From contig NZ_JAJATZ010000001.1 of the NCBI RefSeq assembly GCF_020531945.1, positions 372,001 to 436,000 on the forward strand: 64,000 bases of DNA, written 5' to 3'. This document shows positions 52,660 to 62,304 of this stretch, piece after piece. The position numbers and the translations under genes are program-made. Within the stretch, counting starts at the first letter, position 1; every line of letters begins with the position of its first letter. Source of the stretch: Loktanella gaetbuli. GTDB lineage: Bacteria; Pseudomonadota; Alphaproteobacteria; Rhodobacterales; Rhodobacteraceae. Below the pieces are notes generated by a model. It made no database searches. It worked only from the letters and a program-made list of their open reading frames with translations, and was not told where the DNA came from.

Positions 52660-53846
52660 CCCGTCCCACATCCATCGTGCGCCGCACCGGCTGGCCCACA
52701 TCCGTCTCTCGGCCCGTCGTGACGCCGCTGCAGCCCAGTGTCGTTTATTCTTCACCCGATCCCGATGCGCTGGACGCGCAATATGCCGACGCCTCTGGCT
52801 ATACCTACGCGCGCGAGGGGCACCCCAACGCGCAGGTTCTGGCCGAAAAGATCGACATGCTCGAAGCTGTCGATCCGGCCTCTGGCGGCGGGATCATCAC
52901 CGGGTCAGGCATGTCGGCGATCGGCGCTGTTTTCCTGGGCGTGCTCCAGGCGGGCGATCATGTGCTGGGCGGTGACCAGCTCTATGGGCGGTCGCTGCGC
53001 CTGATGACCCAAGACCTGCCACGTCTGGGGATCGAGACCTCGCTGGCGGACCCCACGGACCTGGCCGCGATGGAGGCCGCATTGCGCCCCAATACCCGCA
53101 TGATCCTGGTCGAGGTCGTATCGAACCCCACGATCCGCGTGGCCGACATGGACGGGATCGTGAAACTGGCGCGTGACCGCGGCATTCTGCTGATGGTCGA
53201 CAATACCTTTACCACGCCCGCGGCCTATCAGCCGCTTGTAGCGGGTGCCGACATCACGATCCATTCGGTGACCAAGCTGCTGGCGGGCCATTCGGATGCG
53301 ACCCTGGGGTATGTCGGGACCAATGACCCGGACCTGCGCCGCCAGATCAACGATGCCAATGTGACCTGGGGCATGACACCCAGCCCGTTCGATTGCTGGC
53401 TGGCGGAACGGGGGCTGCATTCGTTCCACCTGCGCCACCGCGCGACACAGGACAATGCCACCCGGCTGGCAGATGCGCTGGCAGAGATGCCCGGCGTGAC
53501 CAAGGTTCTCTATCCCACGCGCGCTGATCATCCCGACCATAACCGCGCCGTGGCATTGCTGGGCGGGCAGGGCGGACATATGTTGTCCTTTGTGCTGGAC
53601 GGCGGTCGTGAGGCGGCGAATGCGTTGACCCGGGCCGCCCCCAACATCGCCTTTGCCCCGACGCTGGGGGATATCGGCACCACGCTGTCGCACCCGCCTT
53701 CATCGTCGCATCGCGGGCTCACGCCCGAGGGGCGCGCCGCACTGGGCATCAGCGAAGGATTCTTTCGCGTATCGGTCGGGGTCGAGGATGCCGATCTGCT
53801 GATTTCCGAACTGAGTGCTGCCGTCGCGGCCGCGACCCAAGGGTAG
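52656..53846 (+). CDS. Cys/Met metabolism PLP enzyme, cystathionine beta-lyase-like
   Basis: 396 residues from ATG 52656, overlapping the carbonic anhydrase stop (ATGA). Seen: YTYAREGHPNAQVLAEKI, VVSNPTIRVADMDGIV, LMVDNTFTTP and the PLP lysine in HSVTKLLAGHSDATLG. Family MetB/MetC/MetZ/MetY. Residues cannot separate beta-lyase from gamma-lyase or O-acylhomoserine sulfhydrylase. Probable role in sulfur amino acid metabolism. Confidence 0.9.
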   Translation: MTRPTSIVRRTGWPTSVSRPVVTPLQPSVVYSSPDPDALDAQYADASGYTYAREGHPNAQVLAEKIDMLEAVDPASGGGIITGSGMSAIGAVFLGVLQAGDHVLGGDQLYGRSLRLMTQDLPRLGIETSLADPTDLAAMEAALRPNTRMILVEVVSNPTIRVADMDGIVKLARDRGILLMVDNTFTTPAAYQPLVAGADITIHSVTKLLAGHSDATLGYVGTNDPDLRRQINDANVTWGMTPSPFDCWLAERGLHSFHLRHRATQDNATRLADALAEMPGVTKVLYPTRADHPDHNRAVALLGGQGGHMLSFVLDGGREAANALTRAAPNIAFAPTLGDIGTTLSHPPSSSHRGLTPEGRAALGISEGFFRVSVGVEDADLLISELSAAVAAATQG

Positions 53847-53851
53847 GGACC

Positions 53852-54874
53852 ATGACCCGTCTGATCCCCGTCGACGCCCTGCCGATCCCGGTGATGCTGA
53901 TCGACGCGGATCAGATGGTGGGTGCCGTCAGTCCTGCACTGACGGCACTGCTGGGTCCGAAACTGGTTGGACGCCATTTCATCACGGCCTTGCGGCAACC
54001 CACCCTGCTGGAGGCGATCGAGACTGTGATGCAATCCGGCGCACCGAACAAATCGCAATACTTGGGGCGCGACGGTGCGCGGGACACGACCTGGGATGTG
54101 ACCATCGTACCCGAGGGGCGCAGCGTGATCCTGACCTTTGAGGATCGGACGGCGGCACAGGACGTCGGACAGTTGCGCCGGGATTTTGTGGCCAATGTCA
54201 GTCACGAGCTGCGCACGCCGCTGACCGCACTGCAGGGATTCATCGAAACGCTGCGCGGTGCCGCCCGCGACGACCCCAAGGCCCGTGAACGTTTTCTGGG
54301 AATCATGGAGCGTGAAACCACGCGGATGACCCAGCTTGTCACCGACCTTTTGTCGTTGTCGCGGGTCGAGGAGGCGGAACGCCTGCGGCCCAACACGGCC
54401 GTCAATCTGGGTGCGCTGATCGCGGGCACGCTTGAGGATCTGGGTCCGATCATCTCGGATTCGGGGATGAAGGTGACCCTGGAGGACAACAGCGCGGGCG
54501 TGCACGTGCTGGGCGATTCTGACCAGTTGCGGCAGGTCATCGCCAATCTGGTGCAGAACGCGCTGAAATACGGTGCCGACGGCGAAAAGGTCGAGATTAC
54601 CGTCGACCCGCCTGCCGCATTTCGCAAACTGCGCGGGTTGGGGCTGGCGTTTCATGTGCGCGATCATGGCCCCGGTATCGCGGCACACCATTTGCCGCGC
54701 CTGACCGAGCGATTCTACCGCGTCGATTCCCACCGGGCGCGCGGGCAGGGTGGCACGGGACTGGGATTGGCCATCGTGAAACACATCCTGAACCGTCACC
54801 GCGGGCGGTTGCATATCACCAGTACGGTCGGATCAGGCACAACCTGTACCGTGGTTCTGCCGCTGGCAGACTAA
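53852..54874 (+). CDS. phoR: Phosphate regulon sensor kinase PhoR, without membrane anchor
   Basis: 340 residues. Starts directly in a PAS domain (about 5-100, VDALPIPVMLIDADQMVG), then HisKA with H118 in VANVSHELRTPLTALQGF, N box NLVQNALKYG, and G boxes VRDHGPGI and GQGGTGLGLAIVKHIL. E. coli PhoR has N-terminal membrane helices; none is seen here, so it is likely cytosolic and controlled through PhoU/Pst. First gene of the pst cluster. Confidence 0.92.
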   Translation: MTRLIPVDALPIPVMLIDADQMVGAVSPALTALLGPKLVGRHFITALRQPTLLEAIETVMQSGAPNKSQYLGRDGARDTTWDVTIVPEGRSVILTFEDRTAAQDVGQLRRDFVANVSHELRTPLTALQGFIETLRGAARDDPKARERFLGIMERETTRMTQLVTDLLSLSRVEEAERLRPNTAVNLGALIAGTLEDLGPIISDSGMKVTLEDNSAGVHVLGDSDQLRQVIANLVQNALKYGADGEKVEITVDPPAAFRKLRGLGLAFHVRDHGPGIAAHHLPRLTERFYRVDSHRARGQGGTGLGLAIVKHILNRHRGRLHITSTVGSGTTCTVVLPLAD

Positions 54875-54891
54875 ATCCGCGATTTCGGCAC

Positions 54892-54920
54892 CTGTCATAT
54901 TACTTTTACATAAGTGTCAC
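54892..54920 (+). promoter_or_regulatory. Pho box repeats upstream of pstS
   Basis: Direct repeats spaced 11 bp: CTGTCAT (54892), CTTTTAC (54903), GTGTCAC (54914). The first pair with its ATTA spacer is a classic PhoB site. No clear -10 was identified. Confidence 0.8.
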
Positions 54921-55003
54921 AAAAGCGTTGTGCGGGCCGATTAGCAGGGCCGCGACGGGGGCGTAGGAAACGCCGTCCGCATATGACTGACAGGAGCAAA
55001 AAT

Positions 55004-56035
55004 ATGTCGTTCATCAAACTGGCCACCTCTGCCGTTGCCATCGCTGCCGCATCCGCCGCCACCGCCCAATCCCGTGACAACGTGCAGGTTGCAGGCTCGT
55101 CCACCGTGCTGCCCTATGCCACGATCGTTGCCGAACTGTTCGGCGAAAACTTTGATTTTCCGACACCCGTCGTTGAATCCGGCGGTTCTTCTGCTGGTCT
55201 GAAGCGTTTCTGCGAAGGCGTTGGTGAAAACACCGTCGACATCGCCAACGCATCCCGCGCGATCCGCCCCGCAGAGATCGAGGAATGCGCCGCGAACGGC
55301 GTGACCGACATCATGGAAGTCCGTATCGGTTATGATGGCATCGTGTTCGCCAGCCAGACCGACGGCCCGGCCTTTACCGAGTTCACCCCGACACAGTGGT
55401 ACAATGCACTGGCCGCCGAACTGCCCGTCGACGGTGCCATGGTTTCCAACCCGAACACCAACTGGTCGCAGGTTGACGCCGCACTGCCCGACGCCGACAT
55501 CATGACGTTCATCCCGGGCACCAAGCACGGCACCCGTGAAGTGTTCGAGGAAAAGGTCATCCTGCAGGGCTGCGAAGACAGCGGTGCCATGGCTGCGATC
55601 ATGGAAATCAACGGCGGTGACGAAGATGCTGCCGAATCCGCCTGCATGGCGATCCGCACCGACGGCATGTCCGTGGACATCGACGGCGACTACACCGAAA
55701 CGCTGGCCCGCATCGACGCGAACCCCAACGGTGTCGGCGTCTTTGGTCTGGCATTTTACGAAAACAACACCAGTGTCCTGAAGGTCGCCACCATGAACGG
55801 TGTCGAACCTACGACGGAAACCATCTCGGCTGGTGATTACCCCGTGTCCCGTCCGCTGTTTTTCTACGTCAAGAAGGCGCACATCGGCGTCATCCCCGGT
55901 CTGAAGGAATACGCAGAGTTCTTCGTGTCTGACGACATGGCAGGCCCCGACGGCCCGCTGGCCGAATATGGCCTGGTGTCCGACCCCGAACTGGCCGACA
56001 CCCAAGCCAAGATCGCCGACGAAACCACGATGTAA
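55004..56035 (+). CDS. pstS: Phosphate ABC transporter substrate-binding protein PstS
   Basis: 343 residues. Signal peptide SFIKLATSAVAIAAASAATAQ. PstS fold: VQVAGSSTVLPYATIV (phosphate loop), VVESGGSSAGLKRFCEGVG, SRAIRPAEIE, TKHGTREVFEEKV. Binds phosphate in the periplasm for PstCAB. ATG 55004 (AGGAG seven bases upstream) gives the signal peptide; longer frames are unlikely. Induced by PhoB, judged by the upstream repeats. Confidence 0.96.
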   Translation: MSFIKLATSAVAIAAASAATAQSRDNVQVAGSSTVLPYATIVAELFGENFDFPTPVVESGGSSAGLKRFCEGVGENTVDIANASRAIRPAEIEECAANGVTDIMEVRIGYDGIVFASQTDGPAFTEFTPTQWYNALAAELPVDGAMVSNPNTNWSQVDAALPDADIMTFIPGTKHGTREVFEEKVILQGCEDSGAMAAIMEINGGDEDAAESACMAIRTDGMSVDIDGDYTETLARIDANPNGVGVFGLAFYENNTSVLKVATMNGVEPTTETISAGDYPVSRPLFFYVKKAHIGVIPGLKEYAEFFVSDDMAGPDGPLAEYGLVSDPELADTQAKIADETTM

Positions 56036-56056
56036 GTTTGCGTAAACTCATGCTAC

Positions 56057-56085
56057 GACCGGGGGCAGGGCCACTGCCCCCGGTC
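56057..56085 (+). terminator. Intra-operon hairpin between pstS and pstC
   Basis: Perfect 12-bp stem GACCGGGGGCAG / CTGCCCCCGGTC with 5-nt loop; only a weak T run follows. Probably lets pstS be expressed more than the permease genes. Confidence 0.65.
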
Positions 56086-56110
56086 ATTTGAACGAAGTGA
56101 AAGCTGCCAC

Positions 56111-57316
56111 ATGTCGCTGACGTTGCCCCTTTTTTTTATTGCTGCACTCAGCGTCGGAGGGTTTTTCATCGCCCGCAGTCGTGCACAAAGTGCCGCTGGC
56201 GGTGATATCCGCAAACTGGCGTCCCTGCCGCGCCAGCACGGGCTGAACACAGCCCTGTCCACCGCCATTCCCGCCCTGTTCGCCATTCTGGCATGGCTGT
56301 TTGCGGCGCGCCTTCTCAGCTACCGCGAGGCCGCGCCAATCTGGGTGCCGCTGGCCATCATCGTGATTGCGACACTGGGTTTCATCCTGTCGGTGATGCG
56401 TGTGTCGGTGACGTTCCGCGCCCGCACCGCTGCCGAAGGCTGGATCCGCAGCTTGCTGATCGGTGCCTCTGTCATCGCCATTCTGACCACGGTCGGAATC
56501 GTCTTTTCGATGCTGTTCGAGTCGATCAACTTTTTCAGCCAATATCGCTGGCAGGACTTCTTTTTCTCGACCAACTGGTCGCCCAATTTCCGCGGCAACT
56601 CTGACCTCGGCATTCTGCCGCTGCTCTGGGGCACGTTGTATATCAGCGTCATCGCCCTGATCTTTGCGGTGCCGATCGGTTTGTTCGCCGCTGTTTACCT
56701 CAGCGAATACGCCAGCCGCCGGACGCGCAGCGTGTTCAAGCCGCTGATCGAAATCCTCGCTGGTATTCCGACCATCGTCTACGGTCTGTTTGCCCTGGTC
56801 ACCGTGGGACCTTTCCTGCGCGACTACTTTGCCCAGCCGACTGGTTTTGGCGACAGCGCGTCGTCGGTGATGACTGCAGGGCTGGTCATGGGCATCATGT
56901 TGATCCCCTTTGTGTCGTCGCTTTCGGACGACATCATCAACGCCGTGCCGCAATCCCTGCGTGACGGCAGTCTGGGGTTGGGATCGACCCATTCGGAAAC
57001 CATCCGGCAGGTTGTTCTGCCTGCCGCCTTGCCCGGCATCGTCGGTGCCATCCTTCTGGCTGCATCCCGCGCCATCGGCGAGACGATGATCGTGGTGCTG
57101 GGGGCAGGGGCCGCGGCCCGTCTGGACCTGAACCCGTTCGAGGCGATGACAACCGTGACCGTCAAGATCGTCAGCCAGCTGACCGGTGACACGGATTTCG
57201 CATCCCCCGAAACACTCGTGGCATTCGCATTGGGCCTGACCTTGTTTGTCATCACCCTCGCGCTGAATGTCCTCGCCCTCTACATCGTGCGCCGCTACCG
57301 GGAGCAATACGAATGA
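56111..57316 (+). CDS. pstC: Phosphate ABC transporter permease PstC
   Basis: 401 residues, longer than E. coli PstC (319). N-terminal part has extra hydrophobic segments (MSLTLPLFFIAALSVGGFFI; ALFAILAWLFAARLL), then the PstC core: LPLLWGTLYISVIALIFAVPIGLF, IEILAGIPTIVYGLFAL and AASRAIGETMIVVLGAGA. ATGA overlap with pstA. Confidence 0.95.
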   Translation: MSLTLPLFFIAALSVGGFFIARSRAQSAAGGDIRKLASLPRQHGLNTALSTAIPALFAILAWLFAARLLSYREAAPIWVPLAIIVIATLGFILSVMRVSVTFRARTAAEGWIRSLLIGASVIAILTTVGIVFSMLFESINFFSQYRWQDFFFSTNWSPNFRGNSDLGILPLLWGTLYISVIALIFAVPIGLFAAVYLSEYASRRTRSVFKPLIEILAGIPTIVYGLFALVTVGPFLRDYFAQPTGFGDSASSVMTAGLVMGIMLIPFVSSLSDDIINAVPQSLRDGSLGLGSTHSETIRQVVLPAALPGIVGAILLAASRAIGETMIVVLGAGAAARLDLNPFEAMTTVTVKIVSQLTGDTDFASPETLVAFALGLTLFVITLALNVLALYIVRRYREQYE

Positions 57317-58635
57317 CCTCGAAATCCCTGCTAACCGAAGACAAGCGGACCAAGGCGCGCAACGCCGCTGAACGTCGGTTCAAATCATACGGTGTCGCGG
57401 CCATCGCCGTTGCCATGATGGCGCTTGCGATCCTGCTGACCAGCGTGATCGTCAAGGGGATCGGCGCATTCAGCCAGACCTATGTGACCATCGACATTAC
57501 CCTCCCTGCTGACAGGCTGGACAAGGAAGGTAACCGCGACCCTGCCGAAATGGCCAAGACGACGACCATCGGCTATGCCTCTGTCCTGCGCGACGGTTTG
57601 ATCGACACGCTGGCCGCTGCCGGGATCGAAACCGAGGTCAGCGCCAAGGATATCGGCGACATGATTTCCAAGGAGGCATCGGCCACCGTCCGCAACCGCG
57701 TGCTGGCGAACCCGGACCTGATTGGCGAGACGGTCAATTTCAATCTGCTGGCCGACGGGCGGATCGACGGATTTTTCAAGGGCCGCGTGACGATGGAAAC
57801 TGCATCGCGCGACCAGAACGTCAGCCCCGAACAACTGGTCCTGGCCGAACAGATGGCCGAGGCGGGCATCATCGAGACCCGCATCAACTGGGCATTCCTG
57901 TCGCTGCCTGATGCATCTGACCAGCGACCAGAGGCTGCAGGGCTGGGCGTGGCAATCCTGGGATCGCTCTACATGATGATCGTGGTGCTGGTGCTGGCGC
58001 TGCCCATTGCAGTCGCGGCGTCCATCTACCTCGAGGAATTCGCCCCGAAAAACCGCTGGACCGACATCATCGAGGTCAACATCGCCAACCTCGCGGCCGT
58101 TCCGTCCATCGTCTACGGGATCCTCGGCCTTGCGATTTTCATCAACTTCATGGAATTTAACCAATCCTCGCCGCTGGTGGGGGGGCTGGTGCTGACCCTG
58201 ATGACGTTGCCGACCATCATCATTTCGACCCGTGCCGCATTGAAATCCGTGCCGCCGTCGATCCGAGATGCGGCATTGGGTGTCGGCGCGTCAAAGATGC
58301 AGTCGGTGTTTCACCACGTGCTGCCACTGGCGGCACCGGGTATCCTGACAGGCACGATCATCGGTTTGGCGCAGGCGCTGGGTGAAACCGCACCGCTGCT
58401 GCTGATCGGTATGGTGGCCTTTGTGCGGGATTACCCGCAGGCCTTTTCCGACAGCGCCGGCCTGTTCGGAGACCCGTCAACCGCACTGCCCGTGCAAATC
58501 TACAACTGGACGCAGCGATCCGACCCGGCCTTTGTCGAACGGGCCCAGGGTGCGATCATCGTGCTGCTGGTGTTCCTGCTGATCATGAACGCCGCCGCCA
58601 TCATCCTGCGCCGCAAATTCGAACGCCGCTGGTAA
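57313..58635 (+). CDS. pstA: Phosphate ABC transporter permease PstA with DUF3333 domain
   Basis: 440 residues against 296 in E. coli. After a first helix there is a large, mostly periplasmic insert (about 50-200: TYVTIDITLPADRLDKEG, ETVNFNLLADGRIDGFFKG), of the DUF3333 type. Then the usual PstA core: LGSLYMMIVVLVLALPIAVAASIYLEEF, AAVPSIVYGILGLAIF, GLAQALGETAPLLLIG. Pairs with PstC. Confidence 0.94.
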   Translation: MTSKSLLTEDKRTKARNAAERRFKSYGVAAIAVAMMALAILLTSVIVKGIGAFSQTYVTIDITLPADRLDKEGNRDPAEMAKTTTIGYASVLRDGLIDTLAAAGIETEVSAKDIGDMISKEASATVRNRVLANPDLIGETVNFNLLADGRIDGFFKGRVTMETASRDQNVSPEQLVLAEQMAEAGIIETRINWAFLSLPDASDQRPEAAGLGVAILGSLYMMIVVLVLALPIAVAASIYLEEFAPKNRWTDIIEVNIANLAAVPSIVYGILGLAIFINFMEFNQSSPLVGGLVLTLMTLPTIIISTRAALKSVPPSIRDAALGVGASKMQSVFHHVLPLAAPGILTGTIIGLAQALGETAPLLLIGMVAFVRDYPQAFSDSAGLFGDPSTALPVQIYNWTQRSDPAFVERAQGAIIVLLVFLLIMNAAAIILRRKFERRW

Positions 58636-58638
58636 GCC

Positions 58639-59418
58639 ATGAAAGACACCTCAATGACCAAGAACATCAAGATCTCGGCGAACAATATCGACGTGTATTA
58701 CGGCGACAAACACGCGATCAAGGACGTGTCCGTCCAGATCGAGGACAAGACCGTCACGGCGTTCATCGGCCCATCCGGCTGCGGCAAATCCACGTTTCTG
58801 CGGTGCATCAACCGGATGAACGACACGATCGATATCGCGCGTGTCACCGGCCACATCGCCATCGACGGCGAGGATATCTATGATCCCCGCGTTGATCCGG
58901 TGCAGCTGCGCGCCAAGGTCGGCATGGTTTTCCAGAAACCGAACCCGTTTCCGAAATCCATCTATGACAACGTGGCCTACGGCCCGAAAATCCATGGCCT
59001 GTCACGCAACAAGGCAGAGCTGGACGAGATCGTGGAAAAATCCCTGCGCCGCGGGGCCCTGTGGGAAGAGGTCAAGGATCGTCTGCACGAACCGGGCACC
59101 GGCCTGTCGGGCGGCCAGCAGCAACGCCTGTGCATCGCACGCGCTGTTGCCACCGAACCAGAAGTGCTGCTGATGGACGAGCCGTGTAGCGCGCTGGACC
59201 CCATCGCCACGGCCCAGGTCGAGGAACTGATCGACGAACTGCGCCAAAGCTTTTCAGTGGTGATCGTGACCCACTCGATGCAGCAGGCTGCGCGGGTCAG
59301 TCAGAAAACCGCGTTTTTCCATCTCGGCAACATGGTTGAATACGACGAGACGGACAAAATCTTTACCAACCCCGAAGACCCGCGCACCGAGAGCTATATC
59401 TCGGGCCGGATCGGATAA
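58639..59418 (+). CDS. pstB: Phosphate ABC transporter ATPase PstB
   Basis: 259 residues. Walker A GPSGCGKST (44-52), signature LSGGQQQRLCIARA, Walker B VLLMDEPCSALDPIA, H-loop VTHSMQQAARVS. Energises PstCA. Start at ATG 58639; ATG 58654 is possible and would remove five residues. Confidence 0.97.
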   Translation: MKDTSMTKNIKISANNIDVYYGDKHAIKDVSVQIEDKTVTAFIGPSGCGKSTFLRCINRMNDTIDIARVTGHIAIDGEDIYDPRVDPVQLRAKVGMVFQKPNPFPKSIYDNVAYGPKIHGLSRNKAELDEIVEKSLRRGALWEEVKDRLHEPGTGLSGGQQQRLCIARAVATEPEVLLMDEPCSALDPIATAQVEELIDELRQSFSVVIVTHSMQQAARVSQKTAFFHLGNMVEYDETDKIFTNPEDPRTESYISGRIG

Positions 59419-59430
59419 GGAGCGGCGACC

Positions 59431-60144
59431 ATGAGCGATCAACAACACATTTCATCCGCCTACGACCGCGACCTCGAAGAGATCACGACACTGATCATGA
59501 AAATGGGTGGTATGGTCGAGGCAGCGATCCTGCAGACCGCCGAGGCGATGGCGACCCGTGACCTGGAACTGGCCGAAAAGGTCCGCAATGGTGACAAGGC
59601 CATCGACGCGCTGGAAATCGAGATCAACGATTCCGCGGCACGTACCATCGCCCTGCGTGCGCCGGTGTCCAAGGATTTGCGGTCCATCCTGACCGTGCTG
59701 CGACTGGCGGCCTCGCTTGAACGGATCGGCGATTATGCAAAAAACATCGCCAAACGCACGTCGGTCCTGATCGACATGCCGGTCATCAGCGGGTCAGAGG
59801 TGGCGCTGAAACGAATGGCCCGCGAGGTCCAGGGCATGTTGAACGACACGCTGGATGCCTATATCCGCGGCGATGCCGAACTGGCCGAGGACGTGCGCCA
59901 GCACGACCAGGATGTCGACCAGATGTACAACGCGCTGTTCCGCGAATTCCTGACCTTCATGATGGAAGACCCGCGCAACATCACCGCCTGCATGCATCTG
60001 CATTTCATGGCCAAGAACATCGAACGCATGGGCGATCTGACGACCAATATGGCAGAACAGGTTATCTATCTGGTCACCGGTGACATGCCAGACGAGGCGC
60101 GTCCGAAATCGGACCGCACGGCCTATACAACAGAACCGGAATGA
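59431..60144 (+). CDS. phoU: Phosphate signalling protein PhoU
   Basis: 237 residues, two repeated three-helix bundles with the metal-binding E/DxxxD motifs: EITTLIMKMGGMVEAAI and ASLERIGDYAKNIAKR in the first, NDTLDAYIRGDAELAEDV and MAKNIERMGDLTTNMAEQV in the second. It links PstB and PhoR and represses the regulon when phosphate is ample. Confidence 0.96.
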   Translation: MSDQQHISSAYDRDLEEITTLIMKMGGMVEAAILQTAEAMATRDLELAEKVRNGDKAIDALEIEINDSAARTIALRAPVSKDLRSILTVLRLAASLERIGDYAKNIAKRTSVLIDMPVISGSEVALKRMAREVQGMLNDTLDAYIRGDAELAEDVRQHDQDVDQMYNALFREFLTFMMEDPRNITACMHLHFMAKNIERMGDLTTNMAEQVIYLVTGDMPDEARPKSDRTAYTTEPE

Positions 60145-60147
60145 TCC

Positions 60148-60834
60148 ATGTCCACCCAGCCGCATGTCTTAGTCGTCGAAGATGAACACGCGATCCGCGA
60201 GGTTCTGACCTATAACCTCGAGGCAGAGGGCTTTCGTGTTTCGGGGGCCGCCGATGGTGAAGAGGCGATGATGGTCGTCGCTGAGGACCCGCCGGACGTC
60301 ATGGTGCTGGACTGGATGCTGCCGCGTGTGACCGGGATCGAGGTCTGTCGCCGGATCAAGATGGACCCCGCGACCCGGTCGGTGGGGATCATCATGCTGT
60401 CGGCCCGCACCGAAGAGGTGGACCGCGTGCGCGGTCTGGAAACCGGGGCGGATGATTATGTCACGAAACCCTATTCCATGTCGGAAATGATGGCGCGGGT
60501 CCGGTCGCAATTGCGTCGCGTGCGGCCCACCTCCGTGGGTCAGGTTCTGGTCTACGAAGACATTTTGCTGGACGCCGAGACACACCGCGCCACCCGCGAC
60601 GGCAATGCGCTGAAACTGGGACCGACCGAATTCAGGCTCTTGTCCACGCTGATGGAAAAGCCCGGTCGTGTCTGGTCACGCGATCAGCTGCTGGACCGGG
60701 TCTGGGGCCGCGATATCTATGTCGATACCCGCACGGTGGACGTGCACGTGGGTCGTTTGCGCAAGGTGCTGACCGCCGAAGGCGGGACTGACCCAGTGCG
60801 TACGGTCCGTGGGGCGGGATACGCACTGGGGTAG
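60148..60834 (+). CDS. phoB: Phosphate regulon response regulator PhoB
   Basis: 228 residues. Receiver domain with D55 in VMVLDWMLPR and TKPYSMSEM, then OmpR-type winged helix (about 130-228: LKLGPTEFRLLSTLM, LDRVWGRDIYVDTRTVDVHVGRLR). Likely activates the Pho repeats before pstS. Its gene ends seven bases before the convergent gnd. Confidence 0.97.
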   Translation: MSTQPHVLVVEDEHAIREVLTYNLEAEGFRVSGAADGEEAMMVVAEDPPDVMVLDWMLPRVTGIEVCRRIKMDPATRSVGIIMLSARTEEVDRVRGLETGADDYVTKPYSMSEMMARVRSQLRRVRPTSVGQVLVYEDILLDAETHRATRDGNALKLGPTEFRLLSTLMEKPGRVWSRDQLLDRVWGRDIYVDTRTVDVHVGRLRKVLTAEGGTDPVRTVRGAGYALG

Positions 60835-60840
60835 GGTGGT

Positions 60841-62241
60841 TCAATCCGCCCAAGGTCCGTGGAAATCAGTCCCGTCGCGATCCAGCCGCATGAAACCATG
60901 GCGCCCGAAATAATCGCGCTGGCCCTGGATCATGTCAGCCGTACCACGCGCCGTGCGCATCGCATCGAAATACGCAAGGCCCGATGACAGCGCAGGCATC
61001 GGCAAGCCATGCAGCGCCGCCTGTGCCACGACCTGTCGCAGCGCCATGTGATTTTCCCGAAGATCACCGGCGAACCGTTTGGAAAACATCAGGTTTTCAT
61101 CTGGGTTTTCCGCCAGCGCCGTGGCCATGTCGTCCAGCATCACGGACCGGATGATACAGCCCGCGCGCCAGACCCTCGCGATGTCCGGCAGAGGCAGCGC
61201 CCAACTAAAATCGTCAGAGGCACGCGCAATCATGTCGAAACCCTGCGCATAGCACAGGATCTTGCCCGCGATCAGCGCCTGCTCCAACTGGTCGATATCC
61301 AGCGCACCGTTCAGGCTGACGGGTGCTGCACCAAAAATGTCCTGACCCTGCGCGCGCAGCGCGGTCCGGGCCGAGATATTGCGTGCGGCAACGGCTGCTT
61401 CGATGGCCGGGACGGGGGCTGCGAGATGCTGCGCCTCGATGGCGGTCCAGCGTCCGGTTCCTTTTTGCCCAGCCGCATCGCGGATGACGCTAAGCAGCGG
61501 TGCACCCGTCAGACTGTCATTTGCACCTGCGACCTTGTGCGAAATCTCGATCAGATAGGACGCCAGCGGGCCATTGTTCCAGGCCTCGAAAACATCGGAA
61601 ATCTGGGTGTAATCCAACCCCATGCCATCGCGCATCACGCCGTAAACCTCTGCAATCATTTGCATATCGGCGTATTCGATACCGTTGTGAACGGCCTTGA
61701 CGAAGTGACCTGCGCCGTCCTGACCCATCCATGTCGCACAGGCTGTGCCGTCGTGTTGTGCCGCGATTGCCGTCAGGATGTGCGCCACACGATCCCATGC
61801 CGCGCGCGGACCGCCACCCATGATGGACGGGCCATGGCGCGCACCATCTTCGCCACCGGACACGCCAATGCCCAGAAACGGCTTGCCATCAGCCTCGGCC
61901 GCGCGGCGGTTGGTGTCGTGAAAATTCGCGTTGCCGGCGTCGATGATCAGATCATCGTCATCCAGCAAGGGACGCAGCGCCGCGATCTGCTGGTCAACCG
62001 GATCGCCGGCGGGCACCATCAGAATGATCGTGCGCGGTGTTGCGATGGCAGCAACAAAATCCTTCAGATTTTCCGTCGGGGTGATCCGCTGTGCCAGATC
62101 ACCGGCATCCTTGGCGAAATCTCGCGTGACCTGCGTCGTGCGATTGAACACCGCGATATCGAAACCCTTGTCAGCGATGTTCAACGCAAGGGCAGCACCC
62201 ATGGTACCCAGACCCAACAGGCCGATTTCTGACTTGCTCAT
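60841..62241 (-). CDS. gnd: 6-phosphogluconate dehydrogenase, decarboxylating
   Basis: 466 residues. NADP-binding GLLGLGTMGAALALNIADKG (6-25), NRTTQV, GVSGGEDGARHGPSIMGGG, and the catalytic lysine region MGQDGAGHFVKAVHNGIEYADMQ with AGQKGTGRWTAIEA. Makes ribulose 5-phosphate, CO2 and NADPH. ATG 62241 has a perfect GGAGG five bases upstream; the earlier in-frame ATG does not. Confidence 0.97.
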   Translation of the reverse strand: MSKSEIGLLGLGTMGAALALNIADKGFDIAVFNRTTQVTRDFAKDAGDLAQRITPTENLKDFVAAIATPRTIILMVPAGDPVDQQIAALRPLLDDDDLIIDAGNANFHDTNRRAAEADGKPFLGIGVSGGEDGARHGPSIMGGGPRAAWDRVAHILTAIAAQHDGTACATWMGQDGAGHFVKAVHNGIEYADMQMIAEVYGVMRDGMGLDYTQISDVFEAWNNGPLASYLIEISHKVAGANDSLTGAPLLSVIRDAAGQKGTGRWTAIEAQHLAAPVPAIEAAVAARNISARTALRAQGQDIFGAAPVSLNGALDIDQLEQALIAGKILCYAQGFDMIARASDDFSWALPLPDIARVWRAGCIIRSVMLDDMATALAENPDENLMFSKRFAGDLRENHMALRQVVAQAALHGLPMPALSSGLAYFDAMRTARGTADMIQGQRDYFGRHGFMRLDRDGTDFHGPWAD

Positions 62242-62304
62242 GCCAGCCTCCATTTTTCAATTGAGGTCTGTATAGTCACGGACACGGCAAAGGCCAGTCG
62301 GCTG

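Noticed and set aside
56084..57307. 407-codon open frame on the minus strand over pstC
   Set aside because: Antisense to pstC; highly polar low-complexity product.
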